The position numbers and the translations under genes are program-made. A stretch of 5,636 nucleotides of DNA from Methylovulum sp. (GTDB taxonomy: Bacteria; Pseudomonadota; Gammaproteobacteria; Methylococcales; Methylomonadaceae), in the NCBI GenBank assembly GCA_016919605.1, contig JACXTQ010000187.1, positions 1 through 5,636 on the forward strand. The letters are read 5' to 3'. The notes beneath the pieces were generated by a model. That model was given only the letters and a program-made list of their open reading frames with translations, was not told the origin of the DNA and made no database searches. The first letter of the stretch is position 1, and the number at the start of each line of letters is the position of its first letter. Of the stretch, positions 5,374-5,636 are shown in pieces.

Positions 5374-5636
5374 CGTGTTGCTGGCCTCGCTGGATAAGGT
5401 CAAAAAAAGGGGTGGTGATCGCTGGGTTGCCCGATGCCCCGCCCATGCCGACAAATCACCCAGCCTGACTATCCGATATATTGACGACAAGATTCTGGTG
5501 CATTGCTTTGGTGGCTGTGCAGTCGATGACGTGGTGGGAGCTATTGGCCTGACCTTGGCGGATTTGATGCCCGAACGGGTTCCGTTTTTGGGTTCCAAGC
5601 CCGTTAAGACCCGTATTCCAGCAAGCGATTTATTAA
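5360..5636 (+). CDS. CHC2-type zinc-finger DNA primase, N-terminal part (runs off window)
   Basis: Ninety-two codons of a gene continuing beyond the right edge, starting MSKIDVLLASLDKVKKRGGD. The zinc-binding module is complete: C26, H29, C49 and C53 in the order RCPAHADKSPSL, then VHCFGGCAVDDVV, as in DnaG-type and phage/plasmid primases, where it recognises template DNA during primer synthesis. The following IGLTLADLMPER segment is also typical of element-borne primases, which usually continue with TOPRIM and often a helicase domain. The ATG at 5360 overlaps the end of the upstream gene by 14 bases and has GGAAGG about seven bases before it, indicating coupled translation. It should support autonomous replication of the excised element. 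It may be the intact counterpart of the C-terminal fragment at 2335-2678. Confidence 0.9.
   Translation, partial: MSKIDVLLASLDKVKKRGGDRWVARCPAHADKSPSLTIRYIDDKILVHCFGGCAVDDVVGAIGLTLADLMPERVPFLGSKPVKTRIPASDLL

Larger units (their letters stand above)
2867..5636 (+). mobile_element. Integrative element, left end (continues past window)
   Basis: The left boundary is the tRNA-Asn 3' fragment, followed by a repeat-rich leader, a tyrosine recombinase, an unrecognised gene, a small putative DNA-binding protein and a zinc-finger primase, all on the plus strand and closely packed. Integration into a minus-strand tRNA places the partial tRNA copy on the left and the reconstituted whole gene at the right end, so the element should end at a complete tRNA-Asn outside the window. 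No capsid, tail, terminase, relaxase or conjugation gene is visible, so phage, satellite and integrative plasmid-like types cannot be told apart. That it extends right rather than left is inferred from the recombinase position and the tRNA terminator on the left. Confidence 0.8.

Noticed and set aside
5302..5598. Minus-strand open frame of 98 residues at the right edge
   Set aside because: It is antisense to the zinc-finger primase, whose C, H, C, C ligands make the plus strand the coding one.

Overview
The window looks like a gammaproteobacterial chromosome segment where a tRNA-Asn integration site separates an old, decayed defence region (left) from the start of an intact integrative element (right). 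Moderate GC, a gammaproteobacterial-style tRNA-Asn 3' end and the gene families suggest this lineage. No marker fixes the genus.

Left part (1-2825). On the minus strand lies a type I restriction-modification locus. It holds hsdM (1850 to 283), broken by a one-base frameshift near 531, and, overlapping its stop, the first 97 codons of a DUF1016/YhcG-type nuclease-family gene that leaves the window at base 1. The HsdM is also odd in content: its cofactor and catalytic motifs are altered (DPCCDVGS and GPPF where DPCCGSGG and NPPF are expected), while long stretches around them look well conserved. Next comes a minus-strand remnant of a Uma2-family (DUF820) endonuclease with at least one frameshift. 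After it is a plus-strand, frameshifted C-terminal fragment of a primase/helicase of the kind carried by integrative elements.

Junction (2826-2913). A minus-strand intrinsic terminator follows the last 47 bases of a tRNA-Asn(GTT) gene. The 5' half of the tRNA is missing, so this is the partial att copy. A complete tRNA-Asn gene is predicted at the far right end of the element, outside the window.

Right part (2914-5636). A 276-base leader carries an inverted repeat and two helically phased direct repeats, candidate recombinase arm sites, plus a structured segment resembling C4-type phage antisense RNA. It is followed on the plus strand by a tyrosine recombinase (ATG 3190), an unrecognised 220-residue protein whose start overlaps the recombinase stop, a palindromic intergenic region, a 108-residue putative DNA-binding protein, and an overlapping CHC2-type zinc-finger DNA primase that runs off the right edge. 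The arrangement att - int - accessory gene - small DNA-binding protein - primase is typical of integrative or satellite-type elements. All reading frames right of att are intact, while all three larger loci left of it are broken or altered. The primase fragment left of att suggests that an earlier, related element used the same site.
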